A stretch of 20,479 nucleotides of DNA from Cyclostephanos tholiformis (GCA_036939975.1 JALLPB010000240.1:1-20479); one strand, 5' to 3'. Shown: positions 1 through 9,970, counted from the stretch's first letter. Notes: generated by a model not told the origin, from the letters alone. Program-made: numbers and translations.

Positions 1-361
1 TTTTTTTATTTTTTTATGCGTATATGCGTATACGCTCAAAGAAATCACAGCCTAACCCTTAGCTAACCCTTAGATTACAGATAACTAACGCGTCAATTGA
101 TTTAAGTTCGGTAGTACCTATTTGGCTCGGGTTTGGGTTCTCATTGATGACATCTCCCCAGACTGACATTCCAGAGGAGGAAAAAAATAATAATATTCAT
201 GAATGAGATTTTTTGCCCCGACGCATAAGGAGGCTCATCTGGGGCCAGATTCCCTAACCATCACCCTTCGGGTCAAAAACCCGAAGCCTAGGATTCGGCA
301 TTCCCCCAATCCAAGCCGCTGAAGCGAGATATTATCATACATTATCACAAAAAATTGACAA
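1..361. other. Upstream spacer of the oxygenase gene; no gene seen
   Basis: The stretch begins with T-rich sequence, followed by a 10-bp palindrome (GCGTATACGC, 26-35) and two degenerate CCCTTAG-like units (about 51-74). No open frame here has a plausible start or family resemblance. It presumably holds the promoter and 5' leader of the gene that starts at 362, but no core promoter element is convincing. The word GTACCTATT at 114-122 recurs in other spacers of the window. Confidence 0.5.
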
Positions 362-1849
362 ATGAAACTTTCACTGTTAGCATCAATCTTGATCCCAGCC
401 GCTTCTGCCAAGCAGCGAGTTCTTAATGCATTTGGCGAACCGTCATATGGCGTCGACGTCTCCTTTCCCGTGCACCACATAACCTTTGCACAGGATCGGC
501 CCCTTGGAGATCGTCAAAAGTTGTATGATGATTTCATGGCTGGATGCAGGCGGCACTACTCGGNCGGCCCCTTGGAGATCGTCAAAAGTTGTATGATGAT
601 TTCATGGCTGGATGCAGGCGGCACTACTCGGATAACAGCCAAGCGTGCGATGTTACAGAGGAAGATCGTGTAGAGATGAGTGTTCGACAGCCAGCGTCCA
701 TGCGGGTGAGAGTAAATCGTGTGTATCGTCGACGACGTCATGAGTCCTGCCCTGACTGGCTCCTCGCCAGAATTATACGTCTACAGGTTTCAAGAAAGTT
801 CAAGCACCCGCCCATGTCTTCGATCTCCTCTCGAACTATTGGAATACGCACTACGATCGGAGGGAGCAAGAGAAATGGTTCAGCGGAAGCACGTATGTCA
901 ACCATTGGAAGGCGCCAACGTACATGGTTAATGTCGAAGAAACATCGCTGCGTGGTGGTGGACAGACCCTCAAACGTCAGATTTGGGAGGGCGTCCGGCC
1001 TATCCTCGAAGAGTGGACCGGTATGGAACTAGAGCCATCGTCCATGTATGGTATTAGGCAGTACACTGAAGGAGCCATATTGTCACCCCATGCCGACCGT
1101 AACCCATTGATTACATCTTGTATCATAAATGTTGCACAGGATGTGGAGGAAGATTGGCCCCTTGAAGTCTACGGAAGAGATGGACTTGCGTATAACGTAA
1201 CCATGAAGCCTGGCGATATGGTCCTTTACGAGTCACATTCTTTGATACATGGTCGTCCTTTCCCGCTGAAAGGGAAATACTTCGCCAATATATTTGTAAG
1301 TGTGAATATGTGCCCATTGCAAGCGTACGAAACAAATAATTTTGTTCACTTCGTGTCGTTTTTCAGATTCATTTCCAGCCGACAGGGAAAGTCCTTCGAA
1401 AGCAAAATGCACCCCTTGTAACCAGCAAAGGAGAAGACAATGTTCCCATCTACATTCTCCCTCACTCGCCCCAGGAAGCAATGTGGCTGCAGGAACATCC
1501 GCCGCAGAGATCCATAAGAAACGTCAAGGAATCACCAGCAGGTGCCGAAGCTCCTCTCAGCGAAGTGTCGGCAGCTGCTGCTACTGGAGATATTGTTAGC
1601 ATGACCCATTTCGTCGCCAACCAAAAGCATATGCTCCACATGAAAGACTCCAACGGGTGGCAGCCAATTCACGAAGCGGCACGTGGTGGTCATTTAGACA
1701 TCGTCCAGCTACTAGTGGAGCATGGAGCAGATGTCAATGAGCGAACTCACTTTGGAGACGGCCAAAGTGTGTTGGAGTTAGTATTAGATACCCATGGCTA
1801 TGACCATCCTCTCTTCGGGTATCTTGAAGGTATCGGAGCCGAGTTGTAG
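362..1849 (+). CDS. Secreted 2-oxoglutarate/Fe(II) oxygenase (prolyl 4-hydroxylase type) with C-terminal ankyrin repeats
   Basis: Proposed exons are 362-705, 771-1295 and 1367-1849. Both introns are GT-AG (65 and 71 bp). Exon 1 contains the artefactual 68-bp insertion described separately; without it the exons join in frame to about 427 residues. The start at 362 gives a classic signal peptide (MKLSLLASILIPAASA). The catalytic domain shows the HxD iron motif (SPHADR, His about 199 and Asp about 201, codons at 1089-1097). A distal HGRPFPLKGK block supplies the third iron ligand (His about 252) and a Lys suited to binding 2-oxoglutarate. The C-terminal part carries at least one clear ankyrin repeat (NGWQPIHEAARGGHLDIVQ, then HGADVNE) with weaker units on either side. 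Family knowledge predicts hydroxylation of a protein side chain, probably in the ER. The substrate is unknown. Ankyrin repeats behind a signal peptide are unusual. Confidence 0.85.
497..631. repeat. 67-bp direct duplication flanking a single N (assembly join)
   Basis: Positions 497-563 and 565-631 are identical and are separated only by the N at 564. The 68-bp offset is not a multiple of three, so it breaks the oxygenase reading frame. Deleting one copy plus the N restores the frame exactly across the junction (CRRHYS followed by DNSQACDV). This is the pattern left when two overlapping contig ends are scaffolded without being merged. It should not be read as a biological repeat or as a pseudogene lesion. 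Confidence 0.93.
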
Positions 1850-2040
1850 AAGACAGTGGAACCTTGTATAATTTTTTATTTTCAGGAAAAAGGGAAAAAA
1901 TGCGTGATAAAAAATAGTGGTGCACTCAAATGAATATATACTAACGTTGAAATTTGGCAGTTTATAATGTTACAATACTGCACCGAAAATAAGTTCCGAA
2001 TGAGAACGGACCAACTCCATCACTCCTCTTTCAATGGCAA

Positions 2041-5000
2041 TCAGTTCTTCAGCGCACCCCCTCGTCCCATCCCGGCCATAGGCGAAGCCTTCACGATGCC
2101 ATCATCGACCAATCCCTTCGGCTGTACGGTCTGCCCGATTGCTGTGTATAACTCCCCCTCATCCAACCCCATGCACTCGAGGGTCAGCTGCAGGTCGCGG
2201 GTGGTCATGCCCTGGATCACGGCTTTGAAGTCAGTGAACGAGAGTGGCCCCTTCAGCGGTATCGACTCCTCCTGCATCCCCGACATCATTGATGCCCAAT
2301 AAGAGGACGTGCGAAGCTCTCCCTCGTGTCGGTTCAGGACGACGCGCTTCGCCGATTCGAGATTGTCGGGCGATATCGGGTTCGTTGTGCGCAGAGCGTC
2401 GAGGGTTTCCTTGCACGCCTCGAGCGCCGCTCTCGCCTTCTCCTTCGACGCGGTGACCGTGACGAGGAACCATCCCCCCTTCAGCCTCTCGAAGCCCGTA
2501 AGCGAGAAGTTGGCGTCGTACGTGAGCTGCTTCCTCTCCCGGACGGTGCTGAATAGACGTCGGTTCGCGATCTCGGACACCAGGGAAAGCGCCGCGCTTG
2601 CGAACAGGGGATGGGCCCTACGCTGCTTGTCGTAATCGCTCGCCCTCTTGTCCGCGTCGCTAACGCGCTTCGCGACGGTGGACCCGTCCGCGAGGAACCC
2701 CCACGAGTTGGGCGCGGCGCCCGCCACGTATGCCACGGCGCGGGGATCGGAATCCTCGAGCTCCAGGTCAAGGTGTTTCCCTGGTAGGAGTAGGGCCGGA
2801 ACGGCGCCGAAGCCTCCACCATTCTTCGATGACTCCTCCTTTCCGCTCATCTTCTTGTACTCGGAATTGGCATCCGCCGGCACCGTGCCGAGGTATTTCA
2901 GGATCATGTCGAGGACATCGTTAACAACGAAGTCGCCGGAGACGGAGATTTCGATGTCGGACGGTATCAGCTGAGACATGACCGCAATCTTGGCGTCCTC
3001 CAGCGTCACGGCATTTACGGTATCCACGTCGATGGATAAAAATCTGCGGACCGAGAAATAAGGCGAGCGGAGAAGTATCGTGAGCGTTGGCTCTTCGCGT
3101 ATCGTTTTCTCTTCACATGCATCAGGTTGCGGAAGGATCCGACCCATCCTCCTTCTCTAAACTCACCTCTGATCCCCCCCCGACACGGCATGCATGATCA
3201 TCTCGGTGCTTTTCCCCTCGAGACTCTTTCCGAGGCTCTCGTGCGCCGTGCGGTAGCTCTGCTTGCTCCGACCGAGGGCATCCTCCTCCCAGTTGAAATC
3301 TACCAGTATCTCCCGAACGATCTGAAGCACGCTCTCGGTGCCGGTTATCCCAAGTTGCTTCGCATCGCCGTACCCAGTGTTACCCACGTTCGTCGTGGGG
3401 AAGACGAAGTCCATCGTAAGCGACTCCTCGTTGCAGTTGATCTCGACCATAATCAGGTGATCGACCGCGAACAACTCCACCTGCTCGCGAGTGAACTTGC
3501 CGAACGATCCACCCTCCTGCATCGCGCGAGCGCCCACGGCCAACGAACCGGGACGGAATCCGCACCTCCCCTCGGCGTCACGTCCGCCGGGCGCGACGAG
3601 GCGGAGGTGGCCTCGCTGCGACTCGGCCGTGTTCCGCGCCACCCCGACGCGCATGCCGTTCCCAAGTCGACGAAGCGTGAATGGTTTCGTTATGCGATTA
3701 GCGGGCGTGTCGGGGGTGCCATCGGTGAATCGTCCGGCCTCCCAAGTCGGCGGATATTCCTTAGCGGCCTCCTCGAGCTCCTCCTCGGTAACGAGGGTGT
3801 ACGGCACGACGACGTCCTCCTCGGGAGTGACGTCGATGGAACACGCCTCCCTAATCGCATTGGTCAGCCTAATCTCGTCGAGACCGCCGTCGTTGGACTT
3901 GGGCGCGCATGCCACGGCGACGACGGTGCCAACGCTGCCCCTCTCGCCATCGCGTAGTCCGGTGATGTGCGAGCACAATCGCGATGCCGCCTCGTTCACC
4001 TCCTCGAGGGTTAGGGTTCTCAATGCTTTCTCGGTCACATCGTAGCTTTGTTCGGGGCTCATGAAGGCGTGGCCGTTCGCTACCGTCTCCATTAGATACG
4101 CTAGCTGATCGCCGTGGGATATCATGTCCCCCTGCGCGGCTAGCTGCTCGGCGTCCGTCAATAGCGCGCTCGCGTACCGTTCCATCTCCCCGGGCGTGAC
4201 GCCGTACAATCCCAACTTTCTTATTTCCGATATGCTCTTTATCACGGCCTCCTCCCACCTGTGCGGTTCGCTCGTCATGTCCAGACTGCACACCGCGCAT
4301 CCCTCCCGCGCCGAGTCCAGCTGATTGAATTCCACGAAGGTGAATGCCGGATCGTCGCTCCTGCCGCCGACGTTCAAGCGTATCTGCAAGGCCGCGAGAC
4401 AAACGCGCCTGGCGAGGCTGCGCCTGAACGACGCCATGTCCCGCACCGGCTCCACCGGACGCTTCGCGAATAGATGGAAAGAGAAATTCTGCAGAAGCTC
4501 GTGCTTGAATATGTGAGGGCGGAGCGCACGGCCGGGCGCGAGTTGCGTCTCCGCGAGGATGTTGACCTTATCGTCCATGTCGTACGGTTCCTGGAGGTGA
4601 ACGTCGTAGGACGACGAAGACGACACGACGAGGAGCTGTCCCCTCTCTTTCGCCTCCAACAACACGTCCCTCGATCCGCCCTCCTCCAACACGAAGTCGT
4701 GCCGGACCGGGGGATAATGCCAGCTCTGCGCCTGTTTCATCGTCTCGCTAACGATGGCATCCGCCAACCTCGACGCCTCCTCCCTCAAATTCTCCGGACG
4801 TATCTGACCATTCGCGCGTCCGTCGGACGTGAGGTGACCGAACTTGCGCATTATCGTTTCCTCGACGTCGTCGACGTCGAGATCGCCCACCACGTAAAGG
4901 AGGACGTTGTCCGGACGATAATGAGTGCGATGCCACGTACGGACGTCGTCTCGATCCCAATTGCGTATCAGTACCTCCTTCCCGATGGGAAAGCGCTTCG

Positions 5001-6086
5001 CCAATCGGTTCTCGCGATGGAGAGTCCCGAGTATCTGACACTCGACTCGATACTCGATGGTGTTGACCATGGTCATTTCGGACAATACCGCCTGTCGTTC
5101 CTTCTCGATTCGCGACGCCTCGCACCGCGCCTCCATGACGTCGCACAGGGCATCGAGGGCCATGGGCAGCATCGGCACGCCGCCGCCCCCCGGCGCGAGC
5201 ACGGGACACGCCGCGTAGAAGACCGTGTGATGGAAGTCGGTGTACGCGTTCGTCTGACTTCCGGTACCGAACAGCCTCTCCCTCTTGCGACTGCCCATGT
5301 ACGCCACGTGCTCGGTGAGGTGGGCGATGCCCTGCTGATTGTGCAGTTCGTCGGCGCTTCCCGAATACACCTGCAGGTGAGCCTCGAATCGACCGGGGGG
5401 GGATCGATTCGGTAGGAAGACGTACGAGAAGCCGTTGGGTAGTACCCCGCTCCTCACGGAGGGGTGGAATGGCAGCGGCCGGCGTCGATGCTCGGCGGAG
5501 GAGACGTCGACGACGTCGTCGCCCCCCCCCCCCCCCCCTCCTCCCCCCGCCTTGACGAGATTGGAGGGATGGAGTGCGTTGAGGGGATTGATGTGATCCC
5601 TCTTGCTCGGGTGTGGATCCAACAGCAGCGAGGAGGGTGGGGATGGGACCCCGCCGTCGGTTGCCACGGCGGACTTACCGGCGACGGCATCCCCCCCGGA
5701 GAAGAGATTCGCAAGGCTAAATCTGCCATTGGCATTATTCTTCTTCATGGCACCGCCGCCGCCGCCGCCGCCGCCGCCTCCTCCTCCGACGCCGACTCCG
5801 ACGCCGTCGGTCGTCGCGCCCTTCTCGTCACCCATCGACATCGACGGGGGAGGAGGAGCACGGACAGTCCCGGCGTTGACCACGGATGCAAGACGACGAC
5901 GACGACGACGATCGTCGTGCCCCCCCGTCCGAACGACGAGGCGACGTTGCGGCACGGGCGGGAGGGAGGAGAAGGCGTCCACCCCCCCCCCGCCATCGTA
6001 AACGCCGTCGCCGTCCAGGTGGCGGTCGACCCGGCGGCGGTGGCGGCGGCGGTGACGATGGCGATTGTGGCCGCGCGGAATCGCAT
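2041..6086 (-). CDS. SPP: Stromal processing peptidase-like M16 zinc metalloprotease, plastid targeted
   Basis: Exons are 6086-3167 and 3043-2041. The intron (3166-3044, 123 bp) splits an Arg codon between GGDQ and FLSIDVD. In this family the enzyme removes transit peptides in the plastid stroma. The inverted zinc motif HLTEH is encoded at 5322-5308, and the distal Glu of the ER(x)6E pattern lies 77 residues later (RQAVLSEM). The C-terminal half has the M16 pattern RERKQLTYDANF. The length of about 1307 residues fits plant SPP (about 1265) and exceeds mitochondrial processing peptidase. The catalytic frame has no ATG until residue about 47. The ATG at 6086 is in another frame and opens a signal peptide ending in TATAF, so one extra G at the C10 run (5982-5991) would join them. 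Arg-rich transit-like and poly-Gly segments follow. The gene is divergent from SPC3 and convergent with the oxygenase. A different M16 role cannot be excluded. Confidence 0.88.
5522..5538. repeat. C17 homopolymer inside the SPP coding sequence
   Basis: A run of 17 C on the plus strand encodes part of a poly-Gly segment upstream of the peptidase domain. The reading frame is open on both sides, so the length given is compatible with translation. Such a run is nevertheless prone to slippage and sequencing error. Confidence 0.9.
5982..5991. repeat. C10 homopolymer at the SPP presequence/mature frame break
   Basis: Ten C on the plus strand (G10 in the SPP sense) lie between the signal-peptide frame starting at 6086 and the catalytic frame. 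With 11 or 8 G the two frames would join as MAGGG-VDAFSS or its two-base-shorter version. With 10 they do not. The run is the most economical place for a single-base length error. Confidence 0.75.
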
Positions 6087-6516
6087 GATTTTTTATCGCG
6101 TTGTTATACCAATATAGTAATATATATCTAAAACGATTGTCGCCGATGCGATGAAGATTATTGCCCCCTCTCGTTGTTGTGGGGGGGAGGGTTGATGATA
6201 TGGAAGAGCGAGAGAGGATGGGGCGGGAGGAATGAAGCCGATGAGATAGATGGCGAGAGAGCTAGGCAGAATTCCATCGTACATTATTTGTGCGACGTGG
6301 AGGTCTGTACTACGCCCGTCGAGGGGTCTTCAAAATCACAGCAGCTAGCATAGTACTATTAGGTACTTAAGCGCCCATGCATCGAGCTGCCCACGATACA
6401 CACACATCATGTCATCATAAAAATATTTTATGCTCCCTCGCCCCATTCATCTCCTCCGAAATAATATATTTATCCATCCCTCGAAGAAGGAAGGTTATAA
6501 ATAAAATAGGCGGACC
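6087..6516. promoter_or_regulatory. Shared divergent upstream region of SPP and SPC3
   Basis: The 430 bp between the two ATGs must hold both 5' leaders and both promoters. The SPP side has a C/A-poor, G-rich stretch (about 6180-6240). The SPC3 side has AT-rich stretches with ACACACA and a TATAAATA at 6496-6503, only 14 bp before the SPC3 ATG. I see no gene in it. TAGGTAC at 6360-6366 matches the reverse complement of the core of GTACCTATT seen in other spacers. Confidence 0.6.
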
Positions 6517-7161
6517 ATGCACACCGTTTGGGTACGTTTGAACGCGGTGGTATTCTTCGGATTGACGGTATTATTGATACTGTCGATATTGGCGGCATTG
6601 TCCAAGTACGGACACTCGCGATGGAATAAACCCGTCATTACCAAATTGGGATTGAATTCGCTAAGGAGCCTGAAGAATCACGGCGGAGTCGATAGGGCGC
6701 TGTTGTCGTTCGATTTGCACGTGAGTTTTGTGAAGAAAATTCTCCATATATATACTATATATATATATATATATAATATGTATGTATTATAATATTATTG
6801 CTCATCATATACATCATCCATCCACTCGAAAAAAAAAAAGGCCGACATGAACCCCGCATTTCACTGGAACGTCAAGCAGCTATTCGTGTACGTCGTCGCT
6901 TCCTATTCCACGTCGACGAATCCCAAGAATCAGGTGGTACTTTGGGATCGCATCATCGAGAATACCGACGATTATGACGCGAGGGTACTCGACGAAAGTA
7001 ACGTATACGTCAAGTACGGACTCGTGGATCAGGGCGCGGAATTGAGGGGGAAGGAAATCGAATTGAGCCTGATGTGGGATCACATGCCGTTGACGGGGGC
7101 GCTATACATGGGAGGTCAGGAGGAGGGAACGGCGAGCAAATTCGTATTGCCGTCGGAGTAC

Positions 7162-7167
<6 letters not shown>
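6517..7167 (+). CDS. SPC3: Signal peptidase complex subunit 3 (SPC22/23, SPCS3)
   Basis: Exons are 6517-6720 and 6841-7167, separated by a 120-bp GT-AG intron that contains a TA microsatellite. The 176-residue product matches the family length (human about 180). It is a type II membrane protein with one N-terminal segment (residues about 11-29, VVFFGLTVLLILSILAAL). The lumenal domain carries family landmarks: LSFDLHADM, then WNVKQLFVYV, NQVVLWDRII, and ELSLMWDHMPLTG. SPC3 is a non-catalytic subunit of the ER signal peptidase complex; in yeast it is essential for cleavage. The start at 6517 gives the canonical N-terminus (MHTVWVRLN). The gene is head-to-head with SPP and convergent with the EF-hand gene. 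Confidence 0.93.
6745..6776. repeat. TA microsatellite in the SPC3 intron
   Basis: Alternating A/T, interrupted by one C, makes up the middle of the intron. The donor (GTGAGT) and the A-rich acceptor side (A10 then G) flank it. A pyrimidine tract is lacking before the AG, which is unusual, but the protein continuity across the junction is convincing. Confidence 0.85.
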
Positions 7168-7198
<31 letters not shown>

Positions 7199-7530
7199 TA
7201 TATTACGTAATAAATATAGTAAGGAACGCGATGGGAGGGGGGGATGGTATAATATATGGGCGAAAAAAAGAGCGACGACGCACGAGAGTGAGGGAGGGAG
7301 GGAGAGAGAGAGGTGCGTCGTTGGCCTTTTATTATTGCAGGAATGGAACGATAAAACTAGGGTTTTATAATATTCCTTTTACTCGAGTGCATGCAATCTA
7401 TCATCCGGGACACCGCAGTAGTAATTTCGGGATTTGGGCGATGTCATCGAAACTTCATCAAGGTTCAAAGTCGCATATATTGACCCGTTTTCTGCGCAGA
7501 TATCAAGTAAACATAAACGTGTTCATATCT
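7168..7530. other. Convergent 3' spacer between SPC3 and the EF-hand gene, with AT microsatellite
   Basis: An AT dinucleotide tract (7168-7204) begins immediately after the SPC3 stop codon and is followed by AATAAA at 7209-7214, a possible but unproven polyadenylation signal. A purine-rich GAGGGAGGGAGAGAGAG segment lies near 7290-7312. No protein family is recognisable in any frame. The region must contain the 3' ends of both converging transcripts. Confidence 0.6.
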
Positions 7531-9829
7531 CTAGGGAGGCACGACGGGCTGTTTGAGCGAGTGCAAAAATGATTTGAACTCAGAGAACGACACCACCCCA
7601 TCTCTGTTGGAATCGATGGCATTATGAAGAACTTTTGCGTCCTTTCTGGAAAATTCAGTCAGCTCGCTCGTGACAAACAGGTCTAGCTCTTCAAGGCTTA
7701 CCACGCCATCTCCGTTGATGTCAAGCTTGGACCAAAGAGAGGCCATGACATCTTTCGTGGATTCGCCACTGAGGTACTTGATTACAGATTCGCCAAAATC
7801 TTCCTTGACTCCAAGGTGGAGAGAGTGGAAATACTCCATCACTTCCTCGATTGAAAGCTCTCCGCTGCGATCGGTGTCAATTGTGCCAAAAAGGATATCG
7901 AATTCCCTGTCATCCAAGTCGACCATCCCGCTCGAACGAACGAATTGCCGAAGTTCTTCGCGGGAAACGACACCATCGCCTATGATAAGGAGTGGGAAAA
8001 TGAATAAGCACCGTCACACGAACGTGAGATACTGTCATCAAACTTGTATGAAACGAGTCGTCGCTCATCGCCCACTCACAATTAATGTCGAGCTTTTCCC
8101 AGAGTACTTCGAACTCCTTGTTGGCAATGGCTCGGCGGAACTCAGTCGCGAGAAACCTGATGGGATTAAGAATAAATGTGCCCGATGCTTTGTATATCAC
8201 CCGACCGGTTTCTGCCTGCTTCACGACAGATTCTGTAACGTAAGACGAGCCTGGTTTGCCGAGGTCGCCCTTGCTGAGGAAGACCTTAGCTTGAAGCTTT
8301 AGGCCGCCACTATCTGGGAAATGAAGGGTCTCCGGCAAGCACTGTAAGAAAGAGTGAGCGATTAGCTAATGTAGGGCAACGGAGGGAAGGCAGCAAGCGA
8401 CCCACAAGCAATATCGTACCGTCCACGAGAGAATTTTCATTCCATGATCTTGGCCAAAGTCGCTCCGCTTGAAAGGCAGATCAACATCGGCGAATTCTGA
8501 CAATGCTTGCCCGATAAGGTCTGCGAAGGCGAAGATAAACATATATACGTGAGAGATGCTTCCACCGGTCCAAGTGAATGTAAACAACGAAGACGTACCA
8601 CAGTTGTGGAACACCATGATCGAATGAGGAAGGGTCGGTGTATTGTAGAAGTGTCCTCCGCAGTCAAAACTCTTGGTCGGGGGTAGCGTTGCCTCCATTG
8701 TGAGGCATTCACCGGCAAAAGCCCAGACTCTCGTGATATTGCTCATCGCACCCAATTCACCATAAGGGTTGCCGCCCTTTGGATCGACCGACTCAGGGAG
8801 AACGGGGTGGGGAGGATACATCTTTCGGAATAAAAGCTCCGGGACGATGTGACTGTCGAAGATCACCCTCCAAGTTCCATCATCGTTTTCCAGAAGGAAC
8901 TCGATCTTGGCCATTTTCTTGGAGAAATCAATGCACCTAGTGGATACACAGTTTGGAGTAACAAGTGCCAGAGCGGACACCGCTCGTCGATTCGATGAGA
9001 TTCGATGCGATTCATAGATTTGGGCAAATATCTCACGTCGCGATTTGAGCAAATATCTCACCTCGCGAAAATGACAGGATCGTTGCCCTTGATTGTCCGG
9101 TAGAACTGATCGCCGCCAGATATCCCCGCTAGCTTCTCCATAACCTTCCCCTTGTATGGGTGGACATCAACGTCATATTGCGACGCTGGGTAGAAATGCC
9201 TGAGACGATATAGATTTGATCGATGAGAACATTTAGTGACAGATACACTCCTGAGATCAACAATAAAAACCGAAAGCATGCATGATACTGTTACCCAGTA
9301 TCTTAAATTCTCACCTCTTCTTTCGAGGGTTGCGAAGGAGCGCGGCGACTGATCCCGCCACTCCCGCATGACGAAGGCATTCAGCGAACGGGACACCAAA
9401 GCTCTCGCGCCCGGCCGGAATCTCGACTTTTCCAGTGCACACGAAGCCTGTAATCTCGCCAGTTTCATCGTCCACGATGGCGTGCTCGTTTTCAAGGGCA
9501 TAGTAGGGTCTGTCACTATCTAGGTAGTTTTTGATGTCCACCTCGAAGGTCAGGGGGCGCAACGATTGCTTCTTCTGGGCGTATGCAACCACGGCAGCAG
9601 CAGCATCGGAGTCCATAATAGAGAAAGTCTCATCTTTGCAAAGGGTGGGATCCAAACTCTTCGTCAACGTTACTTCAGCCACATTCTTATCGTCCTCTTT
9701 GTACCGAAGGGTAAATCGATAGTTAGAGGACATCGTGGTTGGGCGCTGCACCGTAAGTACGGTGAATCCCGTACAAACATGGAGGAGACTGAATGCAATC
9801 CATATGGACAAAGGGGAACGGAACGTCAT
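7531..9829 (-). CDS. Signal-peptide-bearing protein with four C-terminal EF-hands; N-terminal region unrecognised
   Basis: The six exons are 9829-9315, 9199-9062, 8936-8599, 8520-8420, 8341-8080 and 7979-7531. All five introns are GT-AG (115, 125, 78, 78 and 100 bp), and the spliced model gives exactly 600 residues. The N-terminus is a signal peptide (IWIAFSLLHVCTG) followed by Phe and a Ser/Thr-rich, acid-free stretch, compatible with plastid import but weaker than an ASAF site. The last ~155 residues hold four complete EF-hand loops: about 449-460 (DINCDGVVSREE), 486-497 (DTDRSGELSIEE), 538-549 (DINGDGVVSLEE) and 574-585 (DSNRDGVVSFSE). All have acidic positions 1 and 12, so calcium binding is expected. 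I do not recognise the ~430-residue N-terminal part. Blocks such as GRVIYKASGTFIL and FYRTIKGNDPVIFAR suggest a folded domain, possibly hot-dog-like, which is only a guess. Confidence 0.85.
9024..9073. repeat. 25-bp imperfect tandem duplication covering a splice donor
   Basis: Units 9024-9048 and 9049-9073 match at 19 of their first 20 bases. In the sense of the EF-hand gene, both carry TCGCGA followed by a base and GTGAGATATTTGC, so the donor of intron 2 (9061) exists twice. The second potential donor is at 9036, and its use would add 25 nt and shift the frame. Confidence 0.8.
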
Positions 9830-9923
9830 GGTTTAGTTGTGCTTCTTTGACGAGATGCGATGAAAATAGAAATGATAGGAAGAACATGACATGTATCAAT
9901 TATTTATTCCACGAGTACCTATT

Positions 9924-9970
9924 ACGATACCAACGTGGAAGGGTCCACCGGATTCCAGGGTATCCTTCAG
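9924..9970. repeat. Hairpin direct repeat, copy 1 (degenerate arms)
   Basis: This copy carries GATACC, then AAC, then GTGGAA, and opposite it TTCCAGGGTATC, so the stem is interrupted. The outer flanks (ACGATACC on the left, GGTATCCTT and AG on the right) match copy 2, which starts 159 bp away. Confidence 0.7.

Noticed and set aside
26..35. Palindrome GCGTATACGC
   Set aside because: Short, single and near a low-complexity start. No paired site or gene context supports function.
51..74. CCCTAA-like units resembling telomere repeat
   Set aside because: Only two degenerate units separated by extra bases, with no array. Not enough to call a telomere or an interstitial telomeric tract.
235..480. 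Minus-strand open frame over the start of the oxygenase gene
   Set aside because: It overlaps the signal peptide region of a well-supported gene and has no recognisable domain.
497..631. Frameshift pseudogene interpretation of the oxygenase
   Set aside because: The disruption coincides exactly with an N between identical copies. Removing one copy restores the frame, and the rest of the gene is intact.
4008..4019. GGGTTAGGGTT telomere-like word
   Set aside because: It lies in the SPP coding sequence and encodes the conserved-looking RTLTLEEV stretch, so chance is sufficient.
3127..5415. Long open frames antisense to SPP (276 and 313 codons on the plus strand)
   Set aside because: They mirror a GC-rich coding region, show no family resemblance and lack independent signals. 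They are typical shadow frames.
6496..6503. TATAAATA as a TATA box for SPC3
   Set aside because: It is only 14 bp before the start codon, so a start site 25-30 bp downstream would fall inside the coding sequence. The ATG itself is well supported by homology.
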